Assembly (NCBI GenBank): GCA_022376925.1
Contig: JAIOJX010000027.1
Span: forward strand, 18,183,471-18,247,470
Length of the DNA stretch: 64,000 nucleotides
DNA from: Tragulus kanchil
Lineage: Eukaryota; Chordata; Mammalia; Artiodactyla; Tragulidae
Direction of reading: 5' to 3'
In this document: positions 34,745-46,022 of the stretch, piece by piece
Position numbering within the stretch: position 1 is the stretch's first letter
Layout of the letters: each line of letters starts with the position of its first letter
Program-made: the position numbers and the translations under genes
The notes under the pieces: model-generated
Seen by the model: the letters and a program-made list of their open reading frames with translations, nothing else
Told to the model about the DNA's origin: nothing
Database searches by the model: none

Positions 34745-35515
34745 GATGCCGCATATCCCTTCCATGACTTCAGTTGGTTTTGGAAATTGGTCAGTTTCTC
34801 CTTTGTTCACAACTGCGTTCCTATGCTGCCTGCTTTGAAAAGATAAGCCAGAGAAGTACAGTCAAGTCCTGTCTCTCAGAGCCTCACCACTGGTCCGCAC
34901 ATCATGGAAACTCCTCTGTGCACCTGCTTCTGTGCCGCTGCTGCATTCACAGCAACCTTCGGGTGGGTGCCGATTGGGAATAGAACAATCTTCTATTTTA
35001 TGCTGTTTTTATGGCTTTCCTATGGTCTGTAGCCATCAGGTGCCATGCCTCTATCATCCCCTGAGTATATTTATTGCACACATTTATCTCATCTCTGGGG
35101 GTGCATTTCCTTTCCCATCCATGGAGAGTTTCCTTTTTGCTTTCCACATCACACTGGTGGGTCTTTCCATTCCATTGCTCGAAACACATTATTGTGGAAG
35201 GCAGCCTCTGTGAAGAATCTAGGGGAAGTGTTTTATCTATAAATGTCTCCAAGGAAATGTCCTCAGCAGTCAAGGAGAACGATTGTAATCCGTTTTATGA
35301 GACGAGAGGGCTGGGACAGAATTTAGAATGGGAAAAAAATCTGATATGATAAAACAGTAACATCCATAGGGAAAAATGAGAAACACATTCTAGCATTAGG
35401 AGGAAAAATAAAATGGATGACCAAATGGATCTTTTGAAGCAGTGATGGGGGTGGGGAGGGGGTCTGTCTTCTTTGAGTATTTCCATTTTGAAACAAGGGA
35501 GGTAAGCCAAGAGTC
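34745..35515. other. Non-coding sequence, no element recognised
   Basis: Shared between pairs L and M, so its first 420 bases occur three times. Overlapping open frames of 65-93 codons on both strands are not recognised. Confidence 0.5.
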
Positions 35516-35536
35516 TTTTTTTTTTTTTTTTTTTTT
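35516..35536 (+). repeat. Poly-T run (21)
   Basis: Homopolymer of 21 T; its partner in the second copy is 16 long. Confidence 0.95.
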
Positions 35537-35667
35537 AGCCAAAGAGTCTTAACACTAAATTCAAGATGACAAGAGAGAATTAGGTTTGAAGTAGGGATTT
35601 ACATTTTGCTTTATTTTGTACACACAATCAAAGCATTAGTCCTAGTTAAACTTGTTTAATGTGGCCT

Positions 35668-35862
35668 AGCACTTCCCAGGTGGTCATAGTGGTAAAAAAC
35701 GTGGCGGCTTAATTCAGGAGACAGAGGTTTGATCCCTGAGTCAAGCAGAGCCTCTGGAGAGGGAAATGGCAACCCACTCCAGTGTTCTCGCCTGGAGCAT
35801 CCCGTGGACAGAGGAGCCTGGGGGGCTTCTGTAGATAGGGTTGCAAAGAGCTGGACGTGACT
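35668..35862 (+). mobile_element. Bov-tA SINE, cut at junction
   Basis: Head cacttcccaggtggtcatag to gagctggacgtgact, where pair M restarts. Confidence 0.9.
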
Positions 35863-36660
35863 GGAAAAAACATCCCTATAGGTGTATGGGATGCCGCATA
35901 TCCCTTCCATGACTTCAGTTGGTTTTGGAAATTGGTCAGTTTCTCCTTTGTTCACAACTGCGTTCCTATGCTGCCTGCTTTGAAAAGATAAGCCAGAGAA
36001 GTACAGTCAAGTCCTGTCTCTCAGAGCCTCACCACTGGTCCGCACATCATGGAAACTCCTCTGTGCACCTGCTTCTGTGCCGCTGCTGCATTCACAGCAA
36101 CCTTCGGGTGGGTGCCGATTGGGAATAGAACAATCTTCTATTTTATGCTGTTTTTATGGCTTTCCTATGGTCTGTAGCCATCAGGTGCCATGCCTCTATC
36201 ATCCCCTGAGTATATTTATTGCACACATTTATCTCATCTCTGGGGGTGCATTTCCTTTCCCATCCATGGAGAGTTTCCTTTTTGCTTTCCACATCACACT
36301 GGTGGGTCTTTCCATTCCATTGCTCGAAACACATTATTGTGGAAGGCAGCCTCTGTGAAGAATCTAGGGGAAGTGTTTTATCTATAAATGTCTCCAAGGA
36401 AATGTCCTCAGCAGTCAAGGAGAACGATTGTAATCCGTTTTATGAGACGAGAGGGCTGGGACAGAATTTAGAATGGGAAAAAAATCTGATATGATAAAAC
36501 AGTAACATCCATAGGGAAAAATGAGAAACACATTCTAGCATTAGGAGGAAAAATAAAATGGATGACCAAATGGATCTTTTGAAGCAGTGATGGGGGTGGG
36601 GAGGGGGTCTGTCTTCTTTGAGTATTTCCATTTTGAAACAAGGGAGGTAAGCCAAGAGTC

Positions 36661-36676
36661 TTTTTTTTTTTTTTTT
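36661..36676 (+). repeat. Poly-T run (16)
   Basis: Second-copy counterpart of 35516-35536. Confidence 0.95.
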
Positions 36677-36807
36677 AGCCAAAGAGTCTTAACACTAAAT
36701 TCAAGATGACAAGAGAGAATTAGGTTTGAAGTAGGGATTTACATTTTGCTTTATTTTGTACACACAATCAAAGCATTAGTCCTAGTTAAACTTGTTTAAT
36801 GTGGCCT

Positions 36808-37024
36808 AGCACTTCCCAGGTGGTCATAGTGGTAAAAAACGTGGCGGCTTAATTCAGGAGACAGAGGTTTGATCCCTGAGTCAAGCAGAGCCTCTGGAGA
36901 GGGAAATGGCAACCCACTCCAGTGTTCTCGCCTGGAGCATCCCGTGGACAGAGGAGCCTGGGGGGCTTCTGTAGATAGGGTTGCAAAGAGCTGGACGTGA
37001 CTTAGTGACTAAACAACAACAGCA
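36808..37024 (+). mobile_element. Bov-tA SINE, complete copy
   Basis: Complete version of 35668-35862, ending in cttagtgactaaacaacaac. Confidence 0.92.
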
Positions 37025-37267
37025 CTTACTACAAACCTACTTACCTCACTGCAGACCCTGGAAATACCATGGGCAGAGTCAGTCCTCATAGCTCAGTGTC
37101 ATGGGTGAACAAACCAAGGTTCATAGAGATGGCACACTTGTTAAACCACTGAGTGGCGCCTTTCTTCCAGGTCTGTCTGATCTCTTCGCACATCCTTTTC
37201 CCATTACGTTATTCCTACTGCTTTTCACTTTGAAAACAACCTAAAGAAGCTCTTTTAGGAGTGGGAG

Positions 37268-37452
37268 AAGAGCTCCCTGTACCATATGGGGAACTCAGCT
37301 CACTGCTCTGCGGTGACCTAGAGGTTTGGGATGAGGCAGCGTGGGAGGGAGGCTCCCAAGGGAGGAGAGACAGATTTATACGTATAGCTGATGCACATTT
37401 CTGTAGATCAGAAACTAATATAGCATTGTAAAGCAGCTATACTCCTATTAAA
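37268..37452 (+). mobile_element. L1 3' terminus, forward
   Basis: Motifs gagctccctgtaccatatg, gctctgcggtgacctagag, cagaaactaatatagcattg and agcagctatactcctattaa match the ruminant L1 end. Confidence 0.88.
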
Positions 37453-38469
37453 AAGTAGATACATAATTTTAAAGTTATTTTTAATAATTAAAAATCGTAA
37501 GTGAAGTGGTTACTTCTGTCAGCCTCCCTGTGCATTAGTGTGGATACAGGAGAAATAAACACATTAATAATATTACCAAAAAAATACAACTCATAGAAGC
37601 ATCTCATGGAAGAAATACCCCAAGTGGGACCCAAAGGAGTAACTTGGCCTTTCTCAGAGTTATTTCATGAGTGTTCTTTTCAGAGTGGTGCACTCTTAGC
37701 TCGTCAAAGGAAGGCATTGTAATCATGATGGTGACGATGTTGAAACGTCACGTTTCTATCCAAAGCAAAGCAATTAAAGCCTTGAAAACTGGCGCTGAGG
37801 CGTGAGGATCTTGTGTGGGTTGGATGGAACACGTGTCTAAAAGTCTACTTCAGTTAAATCAAAATGGAACCAGTGAGTGGTCAGTGATGAGTACTCTAAA
37901 GTGGGAAATCAGAGGTAAAACTCAGGAGACATGCACAGTGCCATTTATGCCGAAAAATAAGTATCAAGACACGGAATGACATCATTTTTAACTTAATTCT
38001 CCAAAATCTTATTTTTGTGCCAAGGCTGACATGATTTTATATTGATCGTCACTTTGCGAGCACAGCCCAAGAAAATGATGGATGGTGGGCAGCCAACGCT
38101 CGGAAACTGTTTATCTGTGAGGAACTAGGGCTCCATCCCAGGCGAGGCATTGTTTGAATGTTGGCCTTGTTTAAGGATCTTGTGTTTTTTTGGAAGTCGT
38201 GTTTTATCCTCTGCCAGAGAGCAGGGCTGTTGTTATTTCATTCACTTCTCCTTTCCTCATTTCGGAGAAACTTGAAAATAAAAAGCGTAATTAATTTCGG
38301 ATGTCTTATAAATGATTGACACAATACAAGAAAAAAAAGGAAGTGCATTTTTCCAAGTTTATAGACCTGAGATGGGATTTCAGGATCAGACGTGCTTGCA
38401 CACAGCTTTTCGCTGGTGGGCCTTGCTCGTAGATGGTCCTTTTTCCATTCGCCACTCCAGGATTTCTCC
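37453..38469. other. Repeat-poor sequence, pair N
   Basis: No mobile element is recognised in either copy. A homeodomain-like motif cluster lies at 38287-38321, noted as a finding. Confidence 0.5.
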
Positions 38470-38500
38470 TCGATGATCTGACTTAGGAGAGACGGGAGAC

Positions 38501-38579
38501 TTTATACGTATAGCTGATGCACATTTCTGTAGATCAGAAACTAATATAGCATTGTAAAGCAGCTATACTCCTATTAAAA
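38501..38579 (+). mobile_element. L1 3' terminus, last part (second copy)
   Basis: Only the final 79 bases of 37268-37452 are repeated, because copy 2 of pair N starts inside the element. Confidence 0.85.
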
Positions 38580-40058
38580 AGTAGATACATAATTTTAAAG
38601 TTATTTTTAATAATTAAAAATCGTAAGTGAAGTGGTTACTTCTGTCAGCCTCCCTGTGCATTAGTGTGGATACAGGAGAAATAAACACATTAATAATATT
38701 ACCAAAAAAATACAACTCATAGAAGCATCTCATGGAAGAAATACCCCAAGTGGGACCCAAAGGAGTAACTTGGCCTTTCTCAGAGTTATTTCATGAGTGT
38801 TCTTTTCAGAGTGGTGCACTCTTAGCTCGTCAAAGGAAGGCATTGTAATCATGATGGTGACGATGTTGAAACGTCACGTTTCTATCCAAAGCAAAGCAAT
38901 TAAAGCCTTGAAAACTGGCGCTGAGGCGTGAGGATCTTGTGTGGGTTGGATGGAACACGTGTCTAAAAGTCTACTTCAGTTAAATCAAAATGGAACCAGT
39001 GAGTGGTCAGTGATGAGTACTCTAAAGTGGGAAATCAGAGGTAAAACTCAGGAGACATGCACAGTGCCATTTATGCCGAAAAATAAGTATCAAGACACGG
39101 AATGACATCATTTTTAACTTAATTCTCCAAAATCTTATTTTTGTGCCAAGGCTGACATGATTTTATATTGATCGTCACTTTGCGAGCACAGCCCAAGAAA
39201 ATGATGGATGGTGGGCAGCCAACGCTCGGAAACTGTTTATCTGTGAGGAACTAGGGCTCCATCCCAGGCGAGGCATTGTTTGAATGTTGGCCTTGTTTAA
39301 GGATCTTGTGTTTTTTTGGAAGTCGTGTTTTATCCTCTGCCAGAGAGCAGGGCTGTTGTTATTTCATTCACTTCTCCTTTCCTCATTTCGGAGAAACTTG
39401 AAAATAAAAAGCGTAATTAATTTCGGATGTCTTATAAATGATTGACACAATACAAGAAAAAAAAGGAAGTGCATTTTTCCAAGTTTATAGACCTGAGATG
39501 GGATTTCAGGATCAGACGTGCTTGCACACAGCTTTTCGCTGGTGGGCCTTGCTCGTAGATGGTCCTTTTTCCATTCGCCACTCCAGGATTTCTCCCAGAC
39601 ATATCCTGGGAGGTCCAGAGGGTAGCCAGCATTCTGTCCTTGGCTGATGAGTCTGTACTTTTCCTAATCCAACACTTGCCTTGAAAGAGAAACACAGAAG
39701 GTGCATTTCAATGAATAGTAATGGGGGCATCTTGCGATTTTCCAAAAACCTGAGAACTTGCCTGCTATTCTTTCTCATCCCTTGGTTGAAAGAAAAACAA
39801 ATCAAAACCAAGAAGGAAAAGAGACCCAGGAACTCGAGTGTGGAACCACCACCAGATGGTTTCACTGCCATCACCCCTGTGCGTCACTGTTTTTATGCCA
39901 CTGAAGTGTATTTAGTAATGACAACTGAAGGCTTTCAACAGTGTGACGCTCTGGTAGAATACAGGGTCCTATGCCAAAGCATGACTTTCCCTTTTTCGTT
40001 CCATAAGGACTTTCCTGTCTGCTGCTGTTATGCACTCAGTTAACTATGTTCTTTTTTC
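38580..40058. other. Non-coding sequence, no element recognised
   Basis: Second copy of pair N to 39595, then single-copy DNA. Opposed 120-codon frames at 39512-39874 (-) and 39681-40043 (+) are not recognised and have no supporting signals. Confidence 0.5.
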
Positions 40059-40292
40059 TTTTTAACCTTTTATTTTGTATTGGGGTATATTCAGTTAATA
40101 GTGTTCTGATAGTTTCAGGTGGATGGCAAAGGGACTCAGTCATGCATGTACATGTGTCCTTTCACCTCCAAACACCCCTCCCCTCCAGGCTGCCATGTAA
40201 CACAGGACAGAAAAACGAAACAAAACAATAAAAATAATAATAATAATAAAAAAAAACACAGCAGAGTTCCCTGTATTGAGCAGGGTCCTTTG
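40059..40292 (-). mobile_element. L1 3' end, reverse, with A-rich insertion
   Basis: Reversed L1 terminus (tattttgtattggggtatat, cctccaggctgccatgtaac, gcagagttccctgtattgag). An A-rich stretch with an aat repeat (about 40207-40258) interrupts it. Confidence 0.82.
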
Positions 40293-40319
40293 TTGTTGTT
40301 GTTGTTTTTAATTTTGGGC

Positions 40320-40567
40320 CTCTTTTTTTTTTTATTTAACTTATTTTCATCCATCATTATTCTTTGGCCTGTGTGGACCTCCCATTGCAGTGGCCTCTCT
40401 CGTTGCAGAGCACCAGCTCCGGGCACATGTGTTCCAGAGTGCTGGCTCATAATTGGACACACTGGTCCAGCTGCTCCATGGCACATGGGATCAACCCAGG
40501 CCAGGGATCAAACTGGTGCCTTGCATTGCAAGGCTGACTCTTTACCCACTGGACCACGAGGGAAGCC
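40320..40567 (-). mobile_element. CHR-related SINE, reverse
   Basis: Same family as 28520-28784: gcctgtgtggacctcccatt, gctgctccatggcacatggg, ending on ggaccacgagggaagccc. A two-base deletion relative to the copy at 41415 lies in a C run. Confidence 0.88.
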
Positions 40568-40950
40568 CTTGAGCAGAGTTCTGATGCATGGAGTCTCTTG
40601 TCTGTTTCCATCTGCACCCACTGCCCGTCTATCTTGTCTCCCGCTACTTCTGCCATGTTTTCCTGTTCCTTTCCCTCTATCTCTTCTTAGAACTGATTTG
40701 CTGATAGTTAACATTGCTCACAACTTAGAAACTCAAAGTAACAAGGTTGAGATTTACTTGTCTGCTCTGAAGACAACATAGGTTAATTCCACCACAATCT
40801 TACTGGAGGGTTCTGATTCTTGCCTTTGGAATTCCAAGGAGGCTTCTTGTCCCCTGATGATTTGATATGACAAATGGCAGCCTTCACTACACTTGAAGTT
40901 AGTCAGTACCTAACGTGAATCTAATAGTGTGTGAGCAATTGAGTGAGTGG

Positions 40951-41138
40951 GTGAACACTCATTCATGTCCAACTCTTTGCAGGCCCAAGGACTGTAGGCC
41001 ACCAGGCTCCTCTGTCCATGGAATTCTCCAGGCAAGAATGCTGGAATGGGTTGCCATTCCCTTCTCCAAGGGATCTTCCTGACCCAGGTCTCCTGCTGGA
41101 CAGGTAGGTTCTTTACCACTGAGCCACCTGGGAAGCCC
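40951..41138 (-). mobile_element. Bov-tA SINE, reverse (first of three copies)
   Basis: Reversed element from attcatgtccaactctttgc to the reversed head gagccacctgggaagccc; a short deletion removes part of the reversed B-box region. Confidence 0.9.
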
Positions 41139-41185
41139 ATGACCAATTGAATGTGATGCCGAATTGTGTGCCATTGTTTCTGATA

Positions 41186-41388
41186 TCAGTTAATAGTGTT
41201 CTGATAGTTTCAGGTGGATGGCAAAGGGACTCAGTCATGCATGTACATGTGTCCTTTCACCTCCAAACACCCCTCCCCTCCAGGCTGCCATGTAACACAG
41301 GACAGAAAAACGAAACAAAACAATAAAAATAATAATAATAATAAAAAAAAACACAGCAGAGTTCCCTGTATTGAGCAGGGTCCTTTGT
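41186..41388 (-). mobile_element. L1 3' end, reverse (second copy)
   Basis: Duplicate of most of 40059-40292 through pair O. Confidence 0.82.
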
Positions 41389-41414
41389 TGTTGTTGTTGT
41401 TTTTAATTTTGGGC

Positions 41415-41665
41415 CTCTTTTTTTTTTTATTTAACTTATTTTCATCCATCATTATTCTTTGGCCTGTGTGGACCTCCCATTGCAGTGGCCTCTCTCGTTG
41501 CAGAGCACCAGCTCCGGGCACATGTGTTCCAGAGTGCTGGCTCATAATTGGACACACTGGTCCAGCTGCTCCATGGCACATGGGATCAACCCAGGCCAGG
41601 GATCAAACTGGTGCCCCTTGCATTGCAAGGCTGACTCTTTACCCACTGGACCACGAGGGAAGCCC
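41415..41665 (-). mobile_element. CHR-related SINE, reverse (second copy)
   Basis: Duplicate of 40320-40567 through pair O. Confidence 0.88.
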
Positions 41666-42047
41666 TTGAGCAGAGTTCTGATGCATGGAGTCTCTTGTCT
41701 GTTTCCATCTGCACCCACTGCCCGTCTATCTTGTCTCCCGCTACTTCTGCCATGTTTTCCTGTTCCTTTCCCTCTATCTCTTCTTAGAACTGATTTGCTG
41801 ATAGTTAACATTGCTCACAACTTAGAAACTCAAAGTAACAAGGTTGAGATTTACTTGTCTGCTCTGAAGACAACATAGGTTAATTCCACCACAATCTTAC
41901 TGGAGGGTTCTGATTCTTGCCTTTGGAATTCCAAGGAGGCTTCTTGTCCCCTGATGATTTGATATGACAAATGGCAGCCTTCACTACACTTGAAGTTAGT
42001 CAGTACCTAACGTGAATCTAATAGTGTGTGAGCAATTGAGTGAGTGG

Positions 42048-42235
42048 GTGAACACTCATTCATGTCCAACTCTTTGCAGGCCCAAGGACTGTAGGCCACC
42101 AGGCTCCTCTGTCCATGGAATTCTCCAGGCAAGAATGCTGGAATGGGTTGCCATTCCCTTCTCCAAGGGATCTTCCTGACCCAGGTCTCCTGCTGGACAG
42201 GTAGGTTCTTTACCACTGAGCCACCTGGGAAGCCC
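42048..42235 (-). mobile_element. Bov-tA SINE, reverse (second of three copies)
   Basis: Lies in the overlap of pairs O and P. Confidence 0.9.
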
Positions 42236-42274
42236 ATGACCAATTGAATGTGATGCCGAATTGTGTGCCATTGT

Positions 42275-43113
42275 CCTTACCCTCATAACATCAACAAGCT
42301 GAAACAATTCAATAAAAGTAATATTTTTAAAGAAGATGAAGGAGGGAGTGGGAAAAAAAGAAGAGGAGGAAGGAGAGGAGAAGGGAAAGAAATTGGATTC
42401 TAATCTCACGGTGATTTTCAGGAAAGTGCATCATGAGAGAGGATCAAGGAGGCCTTCACTAGGTGAAACGCCAACACGATGTCAAAGAAGGGTGGAATTT
42501 TCAAATGCAGTAGAGAATAGAAATCATGATGAGTTGTATAGTTTGTTTATCAACTCTTTCTTTTATACATTCCATCTGCAAATGCTTATTGAACGTGAGC
42601 TACCTGCTGGGTACCTTACTAAGGCCTAAGATGGACAAGTGTGAGAGGGAGACCCCCACACCTGCCCACCTGAATCTGAAAACTTGGCCTAGAAACCGTA
42701 ATGGGCTTCCATACTGTTTTCAGTCCCTAGGTGGTAACACGCTGATCACTGGGGGCTGCTTCCTAGAAGATGGCTCTGACTTTGGGGAAGGTGGGCAGAA
42801 TTTACACCTCAAAGCTGGGGAGGCAAAGGGGCCTCCAACACGGGGTTCCCCTCCAGGGTCATCTACAGGTCGCGCCTTCCCTCTGGATAATCCCCTCAGC
42901 ACAGGGCTCTGATCCTCCTGGCAGACCCAGAAAAATAGAGTGTAGGTGTAGCTGTGCCTGAAGAAGGCATTCTTCTGGTGCATTTTTGTTTTCTCCAGAG
43001 ACCTGAAATGGAGATGGGCCCCGTTTCCAAACACGGTTTCTTTAGACCTGTTCCTAGAAAGACAAGAAATACTGTGTCCACAGGAGTGAGCTCTTTTGTT
43101 TTGCTCCAGTAAA
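42275..43113. other. Non-coding or possibly exonic sequence, pair P
   Basis: A purine-rich run (about 42340-42400) is followed by a more GC-rich part. 42530-42640 has a faint resemblance to old MIR/L2-type sequence. A candidate minus-strand exon is listed separately. Confidence 0.45.
42808..43002 (-). other. Candidate minus-strand exon, product unknown
   Basis: On the minus strand a pyrimidine-rich stretch ending in atttcag (AG at 43004-43003) precedes 195 bases, followed by a GT at 42807-42806 in a gag/gtgtaa context. One frame is open throughout and includes the residues HSYTYTLFFWVCQED. I do not recognise the protein. The second copy (about 43995-44190) has an M-to-K change from an A/T difference and reads open too. 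Chance or an old pseudogene are equally possible. Confidence 0.2.
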
Positions 43114-43234
43114 AATTCCAAGGAGGCTTCTTGTCCCCTGATGATTTGATATGACAAATGGCAGCCTTCACTACACTTGAAGTTAGTCAGTACCTAACGT
43201 GAATCTAATAGTGTGTGAGCAATTGAGTGAGTGG

Positions 43235-43422
43235 GTGAACACTCATTCATGTCCAACTCTTTGCAGGCCCAAGGACTGTAGGCCACCAGGCTCCTCTGTC
43301 CATGGAATTCTCCAGGCAAGAATGCTGGAATGGGTTGCCATTCCCTTCTCCAAGGGATCTTCCTGACCCAGGTCTCCTGCTGGACAGGTAGGTTCTTTAC
43401 CACTGAGCCACCTGGGAAGCCC
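43235..43422 (-). mobile_element. Bov-tA SINE, reverse (third copy)
   Basis: Third instance of 40951-41138. Confidence 0.9.
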
Positions 43423-44309
43423 ATGACCAATTGAATGTGATGCCGAATTGTGTGCCATTGTCCTTACCCTCATAACATCAACAAGCTGAAACAATTCAAT
43501 AAAAGTAATATTTTTAAAGAAGATGAAGGAGGGAGTGGGAAAAAAAGAAGAGGAGGAAGGAGAGGAGAAGGGAAAGAAATTGGATTCTAATCTCACGGTG
43601 ATTTTCAGGAAAGTGCATCATGAGAGAGGATCAAGGAGGCCTTCACTAGGTGAAACGCCAACACGATGTCAAAGAAGGGTGGAATTTTCAAATGCAGTAG
43701 AGAATAGAAATCATGATGAGTTGTATAGTTTGTTTATCAACTCTTTCTTTTATACATTCCATCTGCAAATGCTTATTGAACGTGAGCTACCTGCTGGGTA
43801 CCTTACTAAGGCCTAAGATGGACAAGTGTGAGAGGGAGACCCCCACACCTGCCCACCTGAATCTGAAAACTTGGCCTAGAAACCGTAATGGGCTTCCATA
43901 CTGTTTTCAGTCCCTAGGTGGTAACACGCTGATCACTGGGGGCTGCTTCCTAGAAGATGGCTCTGACTTTGGGGAAGGTGGGCAGAATTTACACCTCAAA
44001 GCTGGGGAGGCAAAGGGGCCTCCAACACGGGGTTCCCCTCCAGGGTCATCTACAGGTCGCGCCTTCCCTCTGGATAATCCCCTCAGCACAGGGCTCTGAT
44101 CCTCCTGGCAGACCCAGAAAAATAGAGTGTAGGTGTAGCTGTGCCTGAAGAAGGCATTCTTCTGGTGCTTTTTTGTTTTCTCCAGAGACCTGAAATGGAG
44201 ATGGGCCCCGTTTCCAAACACGGTTTCTTTAGACCTGCCGTTTCCTAGAAAGACAAGAAATACTGTGTCCACAGGGAGAGTGAGAAATCCATCTTTGTAG
44301 GATTTACAT

Positions 44310-44520
44310 GGGCTTCCCTGATAGCTCAGCAGTAAAGAATCCACCTGCCAATGCAGGAGGCCTGGGTTCGATCCCTGCATTGGGAAGATCCTCTGGAGAA
44401 GGAGGTGGAAACCCACTCCTGTATTCTTGCCTGGGAAACTGCAAGAATAGACTGAGGAGCCTGGCAGGGGTACAGTCCACAGGGTCACCAAGAGTGGGGC
44501 ACGATTGAGCAACTAAACAA
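44310..44520 (+). mobile_element. Bov-tA SINE
   Basis: Full element: gggcttccctgatagctc, gggttcgatccctgcattg, and a tail ending in gattgagcaactaaacaa. Single copy, since it lies between pairs P and Q. Confidence 0.93.
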
Positions 44521-44887
44521 TAGCAATAGAACTTACACATGTCTGGGAATCCACTGCTTACGAAGTAACTTTTAACCTTCAAGAGCCTCAGAGCCTTCAT
44601 GAATGATAGTTGTTAAGGTATGTTTTCAAAACTCGAGAGTCATGAATTAATGAGGAAATCAGTCCAGTGATGAAGTGGTCCTGGTTAGCATATGACTTGC
44701 AGAAATGTTCTCTAGTAGGCAAAAATAATTTGCACTGTGATGAACCGGAAACTTGTGCTTCACTACCTCCCACCCCTTCTTCCAACTTACCTCTTTCAAA
44801 GTTGTCAAATAGCACAGGAATGGCAAATCAGTCAAAGATACAATTCCCAGTGTTCCATTGAGTCGGTATCTACTAGCCTGTTCTACA

Positions 44888-45068
44888 GAGCTTCCTGGGT
44901 GGCACAGCGGTAAAGAGTCTGCCTGCCAATGCAGGAGATGTGGTTCCATCCCTGGGAGAAGGAAAGGGCAGCCCACTCCAGTATTCTTGCTTTGGAGAAT
45001 CCCATGGACAGAGGAGTTTATGGGCTGCAGCCCATGGGGTCACAAAAGAATCAGATGTGACTTACCTA
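44888..45068 (+). mobile_element. Bov-tA SINE
   Basis: Head gagcttcctgggtggcac to the tail end gaatcagatgtgacttacc; a short deletion after the B-box region shortens it. It runs into a cctacctacc repeat. Confidence 0.9.
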
Positions 45069-45372
45069 CCTACCTTACCTAACGATCCTCTTTTACCCAC
45101 CTGTTTCCAAGACCTGAATAATTTTTCCCAATGTGAAATTCATAACAACAAGATTCAATGATAGGAAGAGACGGAGACAAAGAATGTTGGTATACTACAA
45201 CAGATAAGTTATTAGGGAAGAAAACAAACAGAATGGAAAAACTTTATCTAAAATACTGACTTTGAGCCTGATTTTTCTACAGTTCTTGCTGTTGATGCTT
45301 GTTTTTAAATCCAAGACTCTCCTTCACCCTGGTAATCAGTGGCATCTCACGCTGAGTTATCGTTTCCTAAAA

Positions 45373-45545
45373 CGTTGTTTTGTATTGGAGTGTAGTGCAT
45401 TAACAGTGCTGTGACAGCTAAGGGCCTTGGCCGCATGTATACACATATCTATCCCCCCTGAACTCTCCCCTTCAGGCTGCCACGTAGCACTGGGCAGACT
45501 CCCCGTGCTGGGCAATAGGGCGGTTGCCACAGTTTAGTGTCATTC
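45373..45545 (-). mobile_element. L1 3' end, reverse
   Basis: Reversed terminus: gttgttttgtattggagtgt, ccttcaggctgccacgtagc, gactccccgtgctgggcaat. Confidence 0.82.
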
Positions 45546-46022
45546 AGTTGTCTAACTTCCTTGATCATAGTGGCAAGGTTTCTTTCTGTCGTCACAATAC
45601 CAAGAAAATCCAAGTGACCATGGGAAACGTGATTCTCACAGACATGTGAACACGCGTCAACCCTTGGTTACTGGAAGTGACTCCCATCGTGCCTTTGAAG
45701 ACCTTCACTTTACACATTACCAAAATGTCAGAATGCTTTCAGATGAAAGATTTCTATTTTCCTCCTGGTGTACTTAAAATTAAAGGCGTTTTGCCCCTCT
45801 TTCATTTCAACCAGATAAGGCTCAGGACTTGGAGGAAAAAGCAATTACATTTATACATTGTCATGCTGGGCTGAAAGTTTCAACTCGAAATGAGATCACT
45901 ACCTCCCACCCTTCTTCCAACTTACCTCTTTCAAAGTTGTCAAATAGCACAGGAATGGCAAATCAGTCAAAGATACAATTCCCAGTGTTCCATTGAGTCG
46001 GTATCTACTAGCCTGTTCTACA

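Larger units (their letters stand above)
32876..35163 (+). repeat. Head-to-tail duplicate pair L (shift 1,124)
   Basis: Copy 1 is 32876-33999 and copy 2 is 34000-35163. The last 90 bases of copy 1 (about 33910-33999) lack some 40 bases present in copy 2 at about 35060-35120. The third copy in pair M agrees with copy 2, so copy 1 is the damaged version. Confidence 0.92.
34742..37002 (+). repeat. Head-to-tail duplicate pair M (shift about 1,140-1,145)
   Basis: Copy 1 is 34742-35862 and copy 2 is 35887-37002, separated by 24 filler bases. A T run is 21 long in copy 1 (35516-35536) and 16 in copy 2 (36661-36676). Its first 420 bases also occur in pair L. Confidence 0.92.
37375..39595 (+). repeat. 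Head-to-tail duplicate pair N (shift about 1,126)
   Basis: Copy 1 is 37375-38469 and copy 2 is 38501-39595, with about 31 filler bases. The tail of an L1 3' end starts each copy; the rest is repeat-poor. The copies look nearly identical. Confidence 0.92.
40091..42274 (+). repeat. Head-to-tail duplicate pair O (shift about 1,095-1,097)
   Basis: Copy 1 is 40091-41177 and copy 2 is 41186-42274. A two-base difference in a C run (about 40518 against 41614) breaks one frame relative to the other. Contents are an L1 end, a CHR SINE and a Bov-tA, all doubled. Confidence 0.92.
41928..44275 (+). repeat. Head-to-tail duplicate pair P (shift 1,187)
   Basis: Copy 1 is 41928-43084 and copy 2 about 43114-44275, with filler between. 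The first 347 bases also belong to pair O, giving three copies of one Bov-tA. Near the far end the copies differ by a few inserted bases (43050 against 44238) and an A/T change. Confidence 0.92.

Noticed and set aside
37060..37160. Possible MIR fragment, reverse
   Set aside because: A faint core-like order is seen but too diverged to call by eye.
40119..40781. Longest open frame, 220 codons on the plus strand
   Set aside because: It runs through a reversed L1 end and a reversed CHR SINE, and the duplicate copy at 41214 breaks after a two-base difference in a C run.
42530..42640. Possible L2/MIR-type fragment
   Set aside because: Phrases like aaatgcttattgaacgtgagc recall old elements, but the match is too short to support a feature.
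43907..44512. Minus-strand frame of 201 codons
   Set aside because: Its first part is the reversed Bov-tA at 44310-44520 joined to the exon candidate by a junction-side difference; the other copy has a different upstream part. As a whole it is not a gene.
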